From: Methanomicrobia archaeon
GTDB lineage: Archaea > Methanobacteriota_B > Thermococci > Methanofastidiosales > NM3
Assembly: GCA_030603445.1 (NCBI GenBank)
Contig: JAUVXU010000001.1
Span: 1-64,000 of the forward strand
Direction: 5' to 3'
Length of the DNA: 64,000 bases
The stretch's first letter is position 1. Every line of letters begins with the position of its first letter. The position numbers and the translations under genes are program-made. Under the pieces are notes generated by a model. That model searched no databases and had not been told where the DNA came from. It saw only the letters and a list, made by a program, of their open reading frames with translations. Positions 17,268 to 26,601 of this stretch are shown piece after piece.

Positions 17268-18498
17268 TCTAAGCGTCACGCACAAAAATTGCACCATAAA
17301 GACGCTTTCACTATTTAATGTCAGCCAAAAAGAACAGTTCCAAAGAATACAAAAACTGCTTCATCGAAACATTGCCCTAGAAGTTGTGAACATAAGGACA
17401 TGCAATCGTTTCGAACTATTTCTTTATATTAATAATTCACAAACAGACGAAAAGATTCTCCATGAGATGAAAGACATATTTGGGGACGGGGCATCTTTTC
17501 TGACCATCCGCCGTGACGATAAGGCAATAAAACACCTTTTTGACGTAACAACCACCCTTGACTCCATGATAATAGGGGAACATCAAATCTTAGGCCAGGT
17601 AAAAGATGCCTTTAATGAAGCAATTATCTCAAAGACTGCAAACACAAATCTATCGCCTATTTTTGAGCGAGCTATACGCGCCGGCAAAAGGGTCAGGACT
17701 GAAACTACGTTATGTGAAGGCAATGTCTCAATAGCCTCGGTCTCCATAAAGGCGGCCAAAAACTGCATTGGGACTATTGAAGGAGTATCTGCCATGGTTC
17801 TTGGTGCAGGAAAAATATCAAGAATGATAGTTACGATGCTAAAAAACAAAAAAGTACGTAATGTTTATGTCACAAACAGAGGGAAAAAACGAGCACTCGA
17901 GCTTGCAAAAGAAGTTGGGGGGTTGGCAGTTCCTTTTGAGGAATTTCGCTCCTATATTAAACATTGCGATGTGATATTTTGTGCATCATCAGCACCACAC
18001 ACATTAATACATAAAAGTGATATAGAACTTGCACTGGCAGGACGAGACAAGCCGCTGCTTTTGGTAGATGTTGCAATGCCTCCTGACGTAGACGAAGCTA
18101 TCTGGAAAATGGGTAACGTGACATATTATGGAATTGACTACATTCGGGGTCATATGAACGGTATTGAGGAAAAACGAAAAAAAGAGATACCAAAAGCACA
18201 ATCAATCATTAAAGAAGAAGCAGCTACACTGGAAAGATACCTAAAAACGAAAGAAAAAAAAGAAATAATAAGGGATATATCTATGTATATGAACTCCATA
18301 AGAGAACAGGAAGTAAAAAGGCTGCTTAATGAAAAATACGATGAGGTCGATGCCATAGAGGCTTTTTCGCATTCTATAATGAAGAAAATATTACATAACC
18401 TATTGTCCAATATACAAAATCCAGACACCCCTATAAAACATGCAAAAATAATAAAAGATCTCATGCTTGCTAAAAAGAAAGAAATTGAAAGGAGTTGA
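17254..18498 (+). CDS. hemA: Glutamyl-tRNA reductase HemA
   Basis: About 414 residues. Catalytic Cys in VVNIRTCNRFELF; LDSMIIGEHQILGQVKDAF; Rossmann segment VLGAGKISRM; C-terminal helical dimerisation region. It reduces glutamate on tRNA-Glu to glutamate-1-semialdehyde, the entry of the C5 tetrapyrrole pathway. The ATG at 17254 is chosen because GGAGG lies six bases upstream; an ATG at 17239 precedes that ribosome site. The start lies inside the preceding gene. Confidence 0.95.
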   Translation: MAIVNLSVTHKNCTIKTLSLFNVSQKEQFQRIQKLLHRNIALEVVNIRTCNRFELFLYINNSQTDEKILHEMKDIFGDGASFLTIRRDDKAIKHLFDVTTTLDSMIIGEHQILGQVKDAFNEAIISKTANTNLSPIFERAIRAGKRVRTETTLCEGNVSIASVSIKAAKNCIGTIEGVSAMVLGAGKISRMIVTMLKNKKVRNVYVTNRGKKRALELAKEVGGLAVPFEEFRSYIKHCDVIFCASSAPHTLIHKSDIELALAGRDKPLLLVDVAMPPDVDEAIWKMGNVTYYGIDYIRGHMNGIEEKRKKEIPKAQSIIKEEAATLERYLKTKEKKEIIRDISMYMNSIREQEVKRLLNEKYDEVDAIEAFSHSIMKKILHNLLSNIQNPDTPIKHAKIIKDLMLAKKKEIERS

Positions 18499-18503
18499 AT
18501 TAT

Positions 18504-19466
18504 GTGTTCCCCAAAATTAGGCCAAGAAGATTGAGGGGATCTCAGCCGCTACGGGACATAGTAGCTGAGACTCATCTATCTGTAAATGATCTGGTGTATC
18601 CCATCTTCGTAAAAGAAGGACCAACAAATCCAATTAAATCAATGCCTGGGCAATACCAGCACTCGTTAGATGACATAGGAAGTGTTGCGGTAAAGGCACA
18701 AGAAGCTGGCATTAAGTCGCTACTGCTCTTTGGTATCCCAAAATATAAGGACTCGATGGCAACAAGCGCATTTGAGCAAGATGGAGTGGTGCAAAAAGGT
18801 GTAAAGGCCATCAAGGATGAAGCAGACGACATCTTTGTCATGACAGATGTCTGCACCTGCCAATATACAAACTCGGGACACTGCGGCATTGTGGATAATG
18901 GAAAAGTGATAAACGACAAATCTCTTCCAATTCTTTCAAAGATAGCGCTAAGCCACGTAAAGGCCGGGGCGGATGCTGTTGCGCCATCAGACATGCTGGA
19001 CGGCAGGGTAGGAGCCATTCGAAAGACCCTTGATGATAATAGTTATAATGATATTCCGATAGTCAGCTATGCTGCCAAGTACGCCTCATCCTACTACGGA
19101 CCTTTTAGAGAGGCGTGCAACTCAGCCCCGCAGCATGGAGATCGTAAGACCTATCAGATGGACTATCACAACGCCCGAGAAGCCTTAAAGGAAATAGAGC
19201 TTGATATTGCAGAAGGCGCCGATATAGTAATGGTAAAGCCGGCGCTTTGCTACCTTGACATAATCTGCAAGGTAAAGGAAGCGACCAATATCCCTGTCAT
19301 GGCATACAACGTATCAGGAGAATATGCAATGATAAAACATGCCGGGGCAGCTGGCCTCGTAGATGAAAGAAGCATGGTGCTTGAAACCCTTACCTCAATC
19401 AAGCGTGCTGGTGCAGATATAATAGCCACTTATTTTGCATTAGATTACGCTGGTGATCTCATATGA
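18504..19466 (+). CDS. hemB: Porphobilinogen synthase HemB
   Basis: 320 residues, normal for the family. Zinc-type active site DVCTCQYTNSGHCG, the Schiff-base lysines in SYAAKYASSYYGPF and MVKPALCYLD. It condenses two 5-aminolevulinate molecules. The start is taken as GTG at 18504, nine bases after AAAGGAG; the TTG at 18495 directly abuts the ribosome site and the ATG at 18502 is out of frame. The gene ends overlapping hemL (ATGA). Confidence 0.94.
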   Translation: MFPKIRPRRLRGSQPLRDIVAETHLSVNDLVYPIFVKEGPTNPIKSMPGQYQHSLDDIGSVAVKAQEAGIKSLLLFGIPKYKDSMATSAFEQDGVVQKGVKAIKDEADDIFVMTDVCTCQYTNSGHCGIVDNGKVINDKSLPILSKIALSHVKAGADAVAPSDMLDGRVGAIRKTLDDNSYNDIPIVSYAAKYASSYYGPFREACNSAPQHGDRKTYQMDYHNAREALKEIELDIAEGADIVMVKPALCYLDIICKVKEATNIPVMAYNVSGEYAMIKHAGAAGLVDERSMVLETLTSIKRAGADIIATYFALDYAGDLI

Positions 19467-20692
19467 ACAACGCCAGCTTGCTAGATGAAGCGCAACAATA
19501 CCTTGTAGGGGGGGTAAACTCCCCAATACGCGCTCTTACCCCTTTTTTCACCAAGAAGGCAAGGGGAGCGTATCTTTGGGATGTAGAGGGAAAAGAATAC
19601 ATTGATTACTGTCTAGGATACGGGCCGCTTATCCTTGGACATGCCCATCCTGATATCATGGCTGCGGTAAAAGAACAGCTAAAAAGGGGCACATTATACG
19701 GGACCTCAACTGAAACAGAGATAATGTTCGCAAAGGAGATTGTAAAAGTGGTCCCAAATGTGGAGATGATACGATGCGTCAACACAGGAACAGAGGCCAC
19801 CATGGGCGCGTTGCGCCTGGCAAGGGGTGTGACGAATAGGGAGAAGGTAGTGGTGTTTTCCGGCGCCTATCATGGTGCGCACGAGTGTGTGCTTGCAAAG
19901 GCAAAAAAAGGTTCTGTTGCCCCTTCAAGTAAAGGCATACCGGCTGCTTTGGTCTCAAACACCATCCCTGTGAAGTTTAATGACACAGAAGCTGTTGCTG
20001 CTGCGCTATCATCAAATGACGTTGCAGCAATAATACTTGAGCCTGTAATGGGCAATTTAGGGTGCATCCCCCCAAAAAAAGGATTCCTTGAGGAAGTTAG
20101 AAAGATCTGCAACGAAACAGGCACTCTTCTCATATTTGATGAGGTAATAACCGGTTTTAGGCTTGCCATGGGCGGGGCGCAGGAGCATTATAATGTGGAT
20201 GCCGATATAGTTACCTTTGGTAAGATAGCGGGGGGAGGCCTTCCCATTGGCATTATAGGGTCCCAGGCAGGCATTATGGAACACTTTACACCTGTAGGAA
20301 AAGTATACAACGCAGGCACGTTTAATGGCAATCCTTTATCAATGGCCGCCGGGCTTGCAGCACTTCACGTTCTTAAGCGAGATAAAGTGCACAGAAGGAT
20401 GCATCGCTCATTTGATGAGCTTATGAACGGCATTCGCTGCCTCCTGCCCGAGGATGCTGTGCTTCAGAGTGTGAAAGGGATGTTTCAGATATATTTTGGT
20501 GTTGATGGCGTTTGTGACCACACCGAAGCGGCCAATGTTGACAAAGAGAGGTACATGCGCTTCTGGAAAGGCATGCTTAAGGAAGGCATCTTCATGCCAC
20601 CTTCAAATTATGAGAGTAACTTCGTTTCATATTATCACGACAGTTCAACTATTCAAAATACACTTGATGCAATATCCAAAGTGATAAAATGA
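19463..20692 (+). CDS. hemL: Glutamate-1-semialdehyde 2,1-aminomutase HemL
   Basis: 409 residues. N-terminal YLVGGVNSPIRAL, GTEATMGALRLARG, and the PLP lysine in FGKIAGGGLPIG (about residue 255). It isomerises glutamate-1-semialdehyde to 5-aminolevulinate using PLP/PMP. ATG follows GGTGATCTCAT. The next gene overlaps by four bases. Class III aminotransferase relatives exist, but context and the GGVNSP motif make the call firm. Confidence 0.96.
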   Translation: MNNASLLDEAQQYLVGGVNSPIRALTPFFTKKARGAYLWDVEGKEYIDYCLGYGPLILGHAHPDIMAAVKEQLKRGTLYGTSTETEIMFAKEIVKVVPNVEMIRCVNTGTEATMGALRLARGVTNREKVVVFSGAYHGAHECVLAKAKKGSVAPSSKGIPAALVSNTIPVKFNDTEAVAAALSSNDVAAIILEPVMGNLGCIPPKKGFLEEVRKICNETGTLLIFDEVITGFRLAMGGAQEHYNVDADIVTFGKIAGGGLPIGIIGSQAGIMEHFTPVGKVYNAGTFNGNPLSMAAGLAALHVLKRDKVHRRMHRSFDELMNGIRCLLPEDAVLQSVKGMFQIYFGVDGVCDHTEAANVDKERYMRFWKGMLKEGIFMPPSNYESNFVSYYHDSSTIQNTLDAISKVIK

Positions 20693-21582
20693 TATGCGGA
20701 ACAAGAGGCAGTTTGCTCGCAAAGGTCCAGACAGACCATGTTGTAAAGTTGTTGTCTGCTTTCACAAAGGAGGATATCTTTACAAAAGTCGTGCAAACGT
20801 CTGGGGATGCGTACCCGGGAAACTTTGGCACAGGTGATGCCACGAAACGGATGTTCACAAAAGAAATAGACAAGGCACTGGACGTGGGAGAAATAGACTT
20901 TGCAGTCCATTCATTAAAAGACGTTTCAGTAAACTATTGTTTTCATATCGCGGTGCCCAAGCGTGCGTCACCCTGCGATGCCCTTGTGTCCCCTTACAGC
21001 TCGCTTGCAAATATACCCGGCGGGGGCAAAATAGGCACCGGAAGCCTAAGGCGTATGACGGAGATGCGCAGGCTGCGCCCAGATGTAAGTGTAGTTCCCA
21101 TTAGAGGAAATGTTGACACGAGACTAAAGAAGCTAGACGTGCTTGATGGAATAATACTAGCAGAAGCAGGGCTACGTAGGCTTGGAAAATGGGGGCATGG
21201 GCCTTTCAACTACACTGCTATTGACCCTGTCTCATTTATCCCATGCGCCGGACAAGGGGCACTTGCAGTTGTATGTCGTTTGGATGATAAAAAAATGATA
21301 AATCTGCTTGAACATATCCAAGATAAAAAGGCCGCAATAGAAACAAGCGCCGAAAGGCTGTTTATGAAAGAAGTAGGGGGGAGTTGCCATCTTCCCATAG
21401 GCGTATGGGCAAGTCTTGATAAAACACTGACAATACGCTGTGCGATAAATGATCCAGACAGCATGCAAAGCTTTCGAGGCAGCATTGATGGGGGCGCCAA
21501 ACAAAAGGATATGCTTGCTAAGTCGCTGGTAAATGATATGATGTCATCAGGTGCAAAAGAGATAGTGAGGAAGCTACAATGA
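20689..21582 (+). CDS. hemC: Porphobilinogen deaminase HemC
   Basis: 297 residues. Starts GTRGSLLAKVQT; HSLKDV; RRMTEMRRLRPD; the dipyrromethane-cofactor Cys sits in GGSCHLPIGVWA (about residue 229). It polymerises four porphobilinogens to hydroxymethylbilane. Overlaps hemL and the downstream SUMT-HemD gene by four bases each, so it is translationally coupled on both sides. Confidence 0.96.
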   Translation: MICGTRGSLLAKVQTDHVVKLLSAFTKEDIFTKVVQTSGDAYPGNFGTGDATKRMFTKEIDKALDVGEIDFAVHSLKDVSVNYCFHIAVPKRASPCDALVSPYSSLANIPGGGKIGTGSLRRMTEMRRLRPDVSVVPIRGNVDTRLKKLDVLDGIILAEAGLRRLGKWGHGPFNYTAIDPVSFIPCAGQGALAVVCRLDDKKMINLLEHIQDKKAAIETSAERLFMKEVGGSCHLPIGVWASLDKTLTIRCAINDPDSMQSFRGSIDGGAKQKDMLAKSLVNDMMSSGAKEIVRKLQ

Positions 21583-22988
21583 CCGTTTATCTCGTAGGGG
21601 CAGGACCGGGGGACCCAGACCTTATTACTGTAAAAGGGCTAAAATTAATCAAGAAGGCCGATGTAATTATTTATGATCGCCTTTCAAACCCACTCCTTCT
21701 TCAACATGCCCTGCCAACTTGTATCAAGATCTATGTTGGCAAGTCCCCTTCAAATCATACGCTTGCACAAGATGACATCAATTCTCTTCTCGTGAAATAC
21801 GGAAAAATTCACAAGATTGTCGTACGCCTAAAGGGGGGCGACCCTTTCGTGTTCGGCAGGGGGGGAGAGGAAGCAGAAGTGCTTCAAAAAGAAGGAGTTA
21901 AATTTGAAGTTGTTCCCGGAATAACTTCGGCCATAGCTGGTCCAGCATATGCAGGAATTCCAATAACGCATAGAAAATACAGCTCATCTGTTGCCATTAT
22001 CTCGGGGCACTTGTGGGACTCTTCACGCATACGTGAGACTTTCGCACCCTTTTCTGGAACGCTTATAATCCTAATGGGGGCAGCATCGTTTAATAACATC
22101 TGCACAGACCTGCTATCAATAGGTTATGATCCAAAAACGCCTGTAGCAGCCATATACAAAGCAACAACACCTGCGCAGATAACACTTACCGGGACGCTTG
22201 CCACAATGCGCTCTGAAAAGATTGAATCGCCCTCTGTTATTGTTGTCGGAAACGTAGCTAGGCTGCATGACACCCTCTCTTGGTATGAGGAAAAGATATC
22301 ATCCTCATTAAAAAGGAAAAAAGTGCTGCTTATGCGCACAAAAGAGCAGTTTGACCTCTCGTGTGAAATTCTTCACAGCCTTGGTGCACATGCACTTAAC
22401 GGAGGCAACATTTCCATAATGCCATTAGAGTGGGACGCATCAATGATTAGTAAGGCGGACACCATTATTATAACAAGCGTAAATGCTGTTCCCCTTATCA
22501 CCAAGTGCGTTTCGCTTCCAAATGACAAGACTTACGTAGCAATAGGGCCAAAGACCAAGGAAAAGCTACAAAACGTAGGCATTAGTGCCTCTGTTCCAGA
22601 CCACTACACATCCGAGGGATTAGGAGAATACATACTCAATCATATACCAAAATCATCAAAGATATTATCCCTTCGGTCCATAAAGGCAACAGATGCCTTG
22701 CAAACGATACTTTACGACTATGAATATACCGAGATCTCGGTGTATGATGTCACCTACCCTAAAATCAATGAACGTGCCATAAAAGACTGTGACATCGCCT
22801 TTGTAACAAGCTCAAATATGGCAAGAGCTTTAGAGGGGCGCCTTAACGATAATGCCATAGTAGTTTCTATTGGTCCGCAAACATCTACTACCTTAGAAAG
22901 TATTGGCATCTCACCTGATGTAGAGGCAGTTGATTGCACAATTGATGGCATGATAAGTGCCTTGTTGGAGTATATATTACAAAGATAA
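21579..22988 (+). CDS. Fused uroporphyrinogen-III methyltransferase and synthase (CobA-HemD)
   Basis: 469 residues, two enzymes. Residues 1-235 are SUMT: VYLVGAGPGDPDLITVKG, GDPFVFGRGGEEAEVL, PGITSAIAGPAYAGIPITHR. Residues 245-469 are a uroporphyrinogen-III synthase-like domain, weakly conserved as usual, with ITSVNAVPLI and VTSSNMARAL stretches and a late IGPQTSTTLES. The product closes hydroxymethylbilane to uroporphyrinogen III and methylates it to precorrin-2. This order of fusion is familiar in Firmicutes; in archaea the two are commonly separate genes. It ends the tetrapyrrole cluster; a T-rich tract follows. Confidence 0.92.
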   Translation: MTVYLVGAGPGDPDLITVKGLKLIKKADVIIYDRLSNPLLLQHALPTCIKIYVGKSPSNHTLAQDDINSLLVKYGKIHKIVVRLKGGDPFVFGRGGEEAEVLQKEGVKFEVVPGITSAIAGPAYAGIPITHRKYSSSVAIISGHLWDSSRIRETFAPFSGTLIILMGAASFNNICTDLLSIGYDPKTPVAAIYKATTPAQITLTGTLATMRSEKIESPSVIVVGNVARLHDTLSWYEEKISSSLKRKKVLLMRTKEQFDLSCEILHSLGAHALNGGNISIMPLEWDASMISKADTIIITSVNAVPLITKCVSLPNDKTYVAIGPKTKEKLQNVGISASVPDHYTSEGLGEYILNHIPKSSKILSLRSIKATDALQTILYDYEYTEISVYDVTYPKINERAIKDCDIAFVTSSNMARALEGRLNDNAIVVSIGPQTSTTLESIGISPDVEAVDCTIDGMISALLEYILQR

Positions 22989-23024
22989 TTTTTAACTTTT
23001 TATAAAAAATATGTTTTATGAATC

Positions 23025-23201
23025 TTTGAAGGCAAATTTGCTTTAGTTTCCGACCCAGAACTTGGTTGGCTTCCTTTCGAAATATCCAAGGCATCCGTGA
23101 AAAGGGCAATGGAGGATAAAAGCCTCGAAACGATGTTTGAAGGAATGGACCTATATATAATCTACATATTTTTTAATCACATATGGGGATGTCATAGCTA
23201 A
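23025..23201 (+). pseudogene. C-terminal fragment of an unrecognised protein
   Basis: An open frame without a start codon (a TGA lies two codons before it) reads like a genuine protein tail: FALVSDPELGWLPFEI followed by SKASVKRAMEDKSLETMFEG. The coding-like part runs to about 23155 and then meets the end of the convergent racemase gene. There is no upstream partner within the 36 bases back to the SUMT-HemD stop, so the rest of the gene has been lost. The family was not recognised. Confidence 0.4.
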
Positions 23202-24227
23202 GAGCAAGGCTCCGTAATTGAGATCAAACTCAACTTCGTCTCCTACTTTTAGGTCTATCTGCTTTGCATTAATTATGGTATGGTCGCTGCTCGCCCCTAG
23301 GATGTCAATATCCAATCTAGGGGTCAGTCCAGAAACTAGGACATCTTGTAATCCGACCCCCAGTATGGCCCTTCTTATTTGGCCATGATTTTGAAACACG
23401 GGAACATTTCCAAATGCGTCTTGACAAACTTCACCGTAAGGTACAGACGGCTTTATTTTTGACTCAATGACCTCTGTAACTAGTGTAAACGCATCTGTGA
23501 ATAGCCCCGGGATGGGTTTTCTATAGAGGGATTCACAGCCCAGATAGATAGATTCACCCAGCCGTAAGTTATTGATCCTTCCGATGTCCTCTGTTGATAT
23601 GAACCAGCTATAATTGGCTGAGTTTCCACCAGAAACAAACTCTAATGTCAGTTTGAACTTCTCTTCGACATCTCTTGCGATTGAAGACAAATGCCCCATT
23701 TTTTCCTCATCAGGCTTGATCCCTCCAAAACATGCTAGATTTGTTCCTATGCCTACAAACTCGATTCCACCTAGCTCTATTACTTCTCTAACAATGTCCT
23801 CCAGATCCGAAGGCATTACCCCCTCCCTCAGATCGCCCAACTCCACCATTAAAATTATTTTATGTGTTATATCCTGCTTCACGGCAGACTTCGAGAGCGC
23901 TTTTATCACCGAGAGCTCTGAATTAAGGCTGATGTCAGTATATCTTACCACGTCCTCGACCTGGCTGGGGATGGGTGTTCTCAATAGGACGAACTGCGCC
24001 TTTACGCCTGCATCACGCATCCTCCGAATATTAGCTATCTTTGAATCAGCAAGGACGCTTATTCCGCTTTTTATTATGGCATTAGCGATATTGGGATCTC
24101 CGCAGCCCATCTTTGTAACCCCGATAACCCCAACGCCCTTTGAGCCGTATAGTTTCTTCAGCTCTTTTGCATTGTGTGCAATTTTTGCGATGTTAATATC
24201 TATTCTGGGTGTTGTCATGAAAATCAT
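23151..24227 (-). CDS. PLP-dependent ornithine/alanine racemase-family enzyme
   Basis: About 358 residues. It shows the alanine-racemase N-terminal TIM-barrel family with the PLP lysine in GVIGVTKMGCGDPNIA (about residue 39), VELGDLREGVMP, and FVSGGNSANY. This set of motifs matches the ornithine racemase (OrR)-like subgroup rather than the two-domain Alr or YggS. It likely interconverts L- and D-forms of ornithine or another amino acid. Two starts are possible: ATG 24227 (GGTGAT upstream) or ATG 24218 (GAGGGATGA upstream). It may be linked to the DUF1611 gene (27271) and the P5C dehydrogenase gene (37441), a combination discussed in the findings. Confidence 0.8.
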   Translation of the reverse strand: MIFMTTPRIDINIAKIAHNAKELKKLYGSKGVGVIGVTKMGCGDPNIANAIIKSGISVLADSKIANIRRMRDAGVKAQFVLLRTPIPSQVEDVVRYTDISLNSELSVIKALSKSAVKQDITHKIILMVELGDLREGVMPSDLEDIVREVIELGGIEFVGIGTNLACFGGIKPDEEKMGHLSSIARDVEEKFKLTLEFVSGGNSANYSWFISTEDIGRINNLRLGESIYLGCESLYRKPIPGLFTDAFTLVTEVIESKIKPSVPYGEVCQDAFGNVPVFQNHGQIRRAILGVGLQDVLVSGLTPRLDIDILGASSDHTIINAKQIDLKVGDEVEFDLNYGALLLAMTSPYVIKKYVDYI

Positions 24228-24372
24228 TCATCCCTCTATCACCTCTTGATTCATTCTAGAGTTAACTTCTTAACTTTATAACTATAATCCTGGCTTTTTA
24301 ACACTTTTTTGCATATGTTTTGCCATATTAATTTGTTAAAAAATAGATAAGAAAAAAAGAAAGAAGAAAAAG

Positions 24373-26601
24373 TTACTTGGAAACACATCCACAACCGAGT
24401 GCCTCGCTGATCTTTTCCATTATCTTAATAGCCTTCAACAGCTCGCCGTTTGAATAGATCGGATTTGAAAGAGATGCTGCGTTTGCCATGTGCATTTGCA
24501 TCTGTTCAAGCATTGCTTGAATGTCTTCCGGGACTTCTTCAGGTAGGTTTTCTGAGATGCAGGCAAACAATGTATTGGCCTGGTTTAAGTGATAAGTCGC
24601 CAGTGGCATATATATTGCAAATAGATTTATGTTTGGATTACCAACCCCAGCAAAAGCTGTACCTTCTAAGTCGCCTAAGCTTGGTGTTGTTGTATCATCT
24701 ATTATCGCCCATATGTAGTTCTCTGTAGTATTAACGCCAGAATTTGAGCATTGTATCCACTCTGCTCCGTTCCACCCTGTACATCCTGCCCCACAATCTG
24801 GCCCCTCACCCCATAATAGTCTTAATGAAGACTCATTGAAGCCCACAATCTCGGCATCTGTATAGTACAGTCGTATTTCAATTTCTGTAACATTTGTCGT
24901 ATCTGGAACGTAGACATCGACATATTTGCCAATATCCCCTGCGAAACCGCCGCCGGGGTTATCAGAGTATTTAGTCACAGTCACCGTAGCACTTCCTGCT
25001 AATTCTACCTCAGTATCTGCTTCATCTTTGGCGTCTACTGTATCGTCTGTAACTGTTTCTGTTTTTGAATCTTCAATGGGGGCACCAAGCCATGGACAAT
25101 AATCTACATTGACACTGACCGCATCTCCAGAACCTGGTCCTTCGTCAGATGGCCCAGAAGCATCGCCCCACCAGTTGTTGGTGGCGTCAAGAACTGTAGC
25201 ATCCTCATTCCATATGCCATACTCGGTGTTGTCATAAATGTTGTTGAAGTGGACGGTGGTAATGGCGTTACAAGAAGTGATGCCCCATTTTGAGCCCGTT
25301 ATAGTGTTATTGGTAATGGTTTGAGTAGGGGGTGTCGAAGAGCCGCAGTCCCAAGTTGCAATCCCTTCTTCAACATTATCCGTGAACGTATTCCCGGTAA
25401 TTGTAACAGTGATTGATGCATCCCCCCACGGGTATGTGCCGATACCCGCCTCTGTCCAGCCCGATATCTCATTGCCGGTGACAGTAGCGTCAATTGTGCC
25501 GCCACCGCCAAAAAATTCAATGCCACAATAAGGCCCGTCGCTAATTAAGTCATTGTTCTCTATGGTGACGGCTATCGTAGCGCCAGCATTCAGCGGAGCA
25601 ACTGATATGCCAGCGACATTATAAGGCCATGTTACTCCATTAAGACCGGCACTGCTTATGGTGTTATTGCTTATGGTCACTGTATACGAGCCGGCGTCAT
25701 AAGGTTGAACTGCTATCCCTTTCTGACAATCGGTAATTGTATTACCCGAAACAATGGCATCCGAGCTAGAGACAAGAAGCCCCGCAGCCACCCAACCATC
25801 AGGATCGTAAACCACATTTGACACCACATTACCAGTCATATTACCTGTAGCGCCGAAGCCAATCTGTATACAATTTTGTATAGTATCTATGGGGCCTGCG
25901 CCAGTAACCGTATTATCGTGGATATTAGCTGTAAGCCCTGCGAAATTGCAGGTAATCCCGTTCTTATAAAACGATGTACCTATATCGCAGTTCTTAATCT
26001 CCACCGCTACTGTTTCCTCGAAGGCAGACGCGTAGATACAATCACCGACGTCGTATGTGTTTGAATCACCGGTAAATGTGATGTTGTCAATAATGCCAGC
26101 CACCCCCTGGTAGAGGATGCCCACATTCTTATTTCCACTGCCCCAACTGCCGACTTGTGAGCTGTCAATTTTAAGATCTTTGATGGTAACACTATTGGGA
26201 GCCCCCACATTAACGGTAGCCACCACGATAGCATTGGTAGGACTAGATTCAGTTCCGCTTACCTTCTTGCGGTTGTACGTTTGGGTTATCGCTGTTGGCT
26301 GGATGATAGTGGCGTCACCCACGCCTTGAAGCGTCAGGCTCTTGTTGATAATCACCTGCTCATTATACGTCCCCGCAGCCACGTTGATGGTGTCGCCAGC
26401 AACGACTCTACTGTCATTAATGGCATACTGAATTGTTTTGAAGGCGCCAGTGCCAGTACTGGTGCCGTGACTCGCATCATCAGTGCCACTTGGGTCAACA
26501 TAGTAGATACTGGCTGCCTCCACCGTTCCTATCATTGGCACTATCGCTAACAAAGACATCAAAAATAACATTGATATTATTAAACTTTTCATTTTTTTCA
26601 T
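24373..26601 (-). CDS. Secreted right-handed beta-helix surface protein with C-terminal Cys module
   Basis: 742 residues. A signal peptide (MKKMKSLIISMLFLMSLLAI..., cut near VEA-A, residue 29) leads into YYVDPSGTDD and AINDSRVVAGDTINVAAGTY, typical of secreted parallel beta-helix proteins. Residues about 70-480 are beta-helix repeats full of NNTI, GNTI and ENND turns. About 520-650 is a beta-rich domain (KYSDNPGGGFAGDIGKYVDV). The last 85 residues form a helical module with ACI, HMANAASLSNPIY and a terminal CGC, shared with the gene at 32225. Probably cell-surface; could bind or modify glycans. ATG follows AAGGAGATATTTGAT. Confidence 0.8.
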   Translation of the reverse strand: MKKMKSLIISMLFLMSLLAIVPMIGTVEAASIYYVDPSGTDDASHGTSTGTGAFKTIQYAINDSRVVAGDTINVAAGTYNEQVIINKSLTLQGVGDATIIQPTAITQTYNRKKVSGTESSPTNAIVVATVNVGAPNSVTIKDLKIDSSQVGSWGSGNKNVGILYQGVAGIIDNITFTGDSNTYDVGDCIYASAFEETVAVEIKNCDIGTSFYKNGITCNFAGLTANIHDNTVTGAGPIDTIQNCIQIGFGATGNMTGNVVSNVVYDPDGWVAAGLLVSSSDAIVSGNTITDCQKGIAVQPYDAGSYTVTISNNTISSAGLNGVTWPYNVAGISVAPLNAGATIAVTIENNDLISDGPYCGIEFFGGGGTIDATVTGNEISGWTEAGIGTYPWGDASITVTITGNTFTDNVEEGIATWDCGSSTPPTQTITNNTITGSKWGITSCNAITTVHFNNIYDNTEYGIWNEDATVLDATNNWWGDASGPSDEGPGSGDAVSVNVDYCPWLGAPIEDSKTETVTDDTVDAKDEADTEVELAGSATVTVTKYSDNPGGGFAGDIGKYVDVYVPDTTNVTEIEIRLYYTDAEIVGFNESSLRLLWGEGPDCGAGCTGWNGAEWIQCSNSGVNTTENYIWAIIDDTTTPSLGDLEGTAFAGVGNPNINLFAIYMPLATYHLNQANTLFACISENLPEEVPEDIQAMLEQMQMHMANAASLSNPIYSNGELLKAIKIMEKISEALGCGCVSK

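Noticed and set aside
18502-18504. ATG as start of hemB
   Set aside because: It is out of frame with HemB; the in-frame GTG at 18504 with AAAGGAG nine bases upstream fits better.
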